DNA of 5,133 bases from Promethearchaeota archaeon. Its GTDB lineage: Archaea > Asgardarchaeota > Lokiarchaeia > Sigynarchaeales > SOKP01. The notes beneath the pieces were generated by a model, which saw nothing but the letters and a program-made list of their open reading frames with translations, was not told the origin of the DNA and ran no database searches. The stretch spans positions 1 through 5,133 of the forward strand of contig JABXKC010000083.1 of the NCBI GenBank assembly GCA_013375495.1. Direction: 5' to 3'. The position numbers and the translations under genes are program-made. Below, piece after piece: positions 3,744 through 5,133 of this stretch (positions are counted from its first letter, which is position 1; every line of letters starts with the position of its first letter).

Positions 3744-5133
3744 ATGACTTTTAACATAAATAAACGCCCTTTTAATAAACTAAAGCTAATTTCGTTTGAA
3801 TGCGTTCATATTTACGACGACTTTTGGTCAAAAAGGCAAAAAATCAATCGAGAAATTTCAATTCAACATCAATATGAAAAATTGGAGCAGGATTTTCACA
3901 TAGACAATTTTAGAGTTGCTTCAGGAATTAAAAAGGGAGTTCAGATCGGTGAGTTTTATTTCGATTCCGATTTATATAAATGGCTTGAAGCAGCAAGCAA
4001 TATCTTATACACGCATAAAGATGCTGATTTAGAAAAAAAAGTTAATGAGATCATTGATTTAATTAAGAAGTCTCAAATTCAAGATGGATATATTAATACA
4101 TTCTACTCAACAAGGTTTCTCCACAAAAGATTTACGAATATTTATATAATGCACGAATTATATTGTGCAGGTCATCTTATTCAGGCTGCTATTGCTCATC
4201 AAAAAGCAACTGGAAGTATAGAATTATTAGAGGTGGCCATCAAATTCGCTGATTTGCTTGTGAACTTATTTCTCGGTGGAAAAAGAAAAGATGTTCCAGG
4301 TCATGAAGAAATCGAAATGGCATTAATCGAGCTATATAGAATTACAGAAAATTCAAAATACTTAAGGTTAGCTGAAGAATTTATTAATCGAAGGGGAAAT
4401 ATTCCTAACTTCAAAACTTTTGCTATAAACCAATATTTAGGCATGATTTCTACCCTTAATTTGGCAGAGAAAAAAAATAAAGAATACCAGAAAGCAGTTG
4501 AATTACCACTCGATATTACTGCGAAAAAACCCGAGGTCAATGAATGGGTTTCGAAGCTCACTCTAAAAGATCAATTAATACTTTTAAAAGAGTATTTAAA
4601 CGGGAATTTCAATCAATCCAACGTACCGGTTAGACAAATTATCGAACCAGTTGGTCACGCAGTTAGAGCTATGTATTTATATTGCGGAATGGCAGATCTA
4701 TATTCTGAAACGGGAGATCAGAAGTTATTACACGCACTAAGAAGAGTATGGTTAAAGATGGTTAAAGCCAGGATGTATATCACTGGCGGAATTGGGTCTG
4801 AAAGGGGTGCTGAGGGCTTTAAAAAGGATTTTGCTTTAAAGAACGAAGATTCTTATTCTGAAACTTGTGCAGCGATTGGTAATATGATGTGGAATCTGCG
4901 AATGCTCCAAATAACAAGCAATTGCAAGTATGCAGATTTAATAGAGTTATTAATGTATAACGCAATGCTGGTTGGGCAATCAATTGATGGAATTGAATAC
5001 ACATACGACAATCCATTAGTTTCACGCGGTAATGACAAAAGATTTGAATGGTTTCGTTGTGCGTGTTGTCCCCCTAACGTCGCGCGAACTATTAACTCTA
5101 TAGGTAAGTATATTTACAGCATTTCAGAGAAGG
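3744..5133 (+). CDS. GH127 (DUF1680) beta-L-arabinofuranosidase-like glycosidase, 3' end outside window
   Basis: An uninterrupted frame encodes 463 residues before the window ends; family members run to about 600-660 aa. GH127 enzymes remove beta-L-arabinofuranosyl residues using a zinc-bound cysteine nucleophile. Family motifs in order: DSDLYKWLEA (74-83), QDGYINT (113-119), HELYCAGH (137-144), PGHEE (185-189), VGHAVRAMYLY (303-313), TGGIGS, then the active site. By alignment to HypBA1 of Bifidobacterium, Glu357 matches the acid/base Glu322, Glu373 and Cys375 match zinc ligands Glu338 and Cys340 with the same 16-residue spacing, and Cys441-Cys442 in CACCPPN match Cys417-Cys418, where the first is the nucleophile. 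The gap from Cys375 to Cys441 is 66 rather than 77. There is no signal peptide, so it is likely cytoplasmic. The ATG at 3744 is the first in frame after a stop at 3702. The exact substrate is unproven. Confidence 0.9.
   Translation, partial: MTFNINKRPFNKLKLISFECVHIYDDFWSKRQKINREISIQHQYEKLEQDFHIDNFRVASGIKKGVQIGEFYFDSDLYKWLEAASNILYTHKDADLEKKVNEIIDLIKKSQIQDGYINTFYSTRFLHKRFTNIYIMHELYCAGHLIQAAIAHQKATGSIELLEVAIKFADLLVNLFLGGKRKDVPGHEEIEMALIELYRITENSKYLRLAEEFINRRGNIPNFKTFAINQYLGMISTLNLAEKKNKEYQKAVELPLDITAKKPEVNEWVSKLTLKDQLILLKEYLNGNFNQSNVPVRQIIEPVGHAVRAMYLYCGMADLYSETGDQKLLHALRRVWLKMVKARMYITGGIGSERGAEGFKKDFALKNEDSYSETCAAIGNMMWNLRMLQITSNCKYADLIELLMYNAMLVGQSIDGIEYTYDNPLVSRGNDKRFEWFRCACCPPNVARTINSIGKYIYSISEK

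Noticed and set aside
4301..5038. Three short minus-strand open frames (4301-4561, 4819-5025, 4853-5038)
   Set aside because: All are antisense to conserved GH127 motifs, which are clearly coding on the plus strand.
3744..5133. Frameshift or pseudogene in the GH127 gene
   Set aside because: I translated it through to the window end without an internal stop, and all family motifs are in one frame. It is merely cut by the window edge.

Overview
The window looks like a piece of an AT-rich archaeal chromosome (GC roughly 30 % by eye). The strongest evidence is at the left edge, where the minus strand encodes the first half of an HMf-type archaeal histone. Archaeal-style TATA/BRE promoters, T-tract terminators, two TTG starts and two SD-less (probably leaderless) genes fit that reading. 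The mix of a histone, a doubly anchored serine hydrolase and a GH127 glycosidase in AT-rich DNA suggests an Asgard (Lokiarchaeia-like) genome, but this is inference; no phylogenetic marker is complete here.

Layout from left to right: (1) 1-103, minus, 5' half of a histone gene with a strong Shine-Dalgarno and TATA-like elements behind it. (2) 104-677, a gene-free intergenic region with tandem TATA-like repeats, three TTGATCA motifs, a BRE/TATA-like block, a perfect 10-bp dyad and a second TATA element serving the next gene. (3) 678-1187, plus, a four-helix small membrane protein of unknown function with a TTG start. (4) 1340-2623, plus, a beta-lactamase/CubicO-type serine hydrolase held in the membrane at both ends. 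(5) 2624-2750, a short convergent spacer with terminator-like inverted repeats. (6) 2751-3647, minus, a DMT/EamA-like nine-helix transporter. (7) 3648-3743, a divergent promoter region. (8) 3744-5133, plus, a GH127 (DUF1680) beta-L-arabinofuranosidase-like gene that runs off the right edge and whose zinc/cysteine catalytic site is visible.

There is no clear multigene system. The genes are mostly single transcription units. The only suggestive pairing is the divergent transporter and GH127 gene, which share a 96-bp promoter region and could be co-regulated for use of an arabinose-containing glycan or metabolite. I found no mobile element, CRISPR array, tRNA or rRNA.
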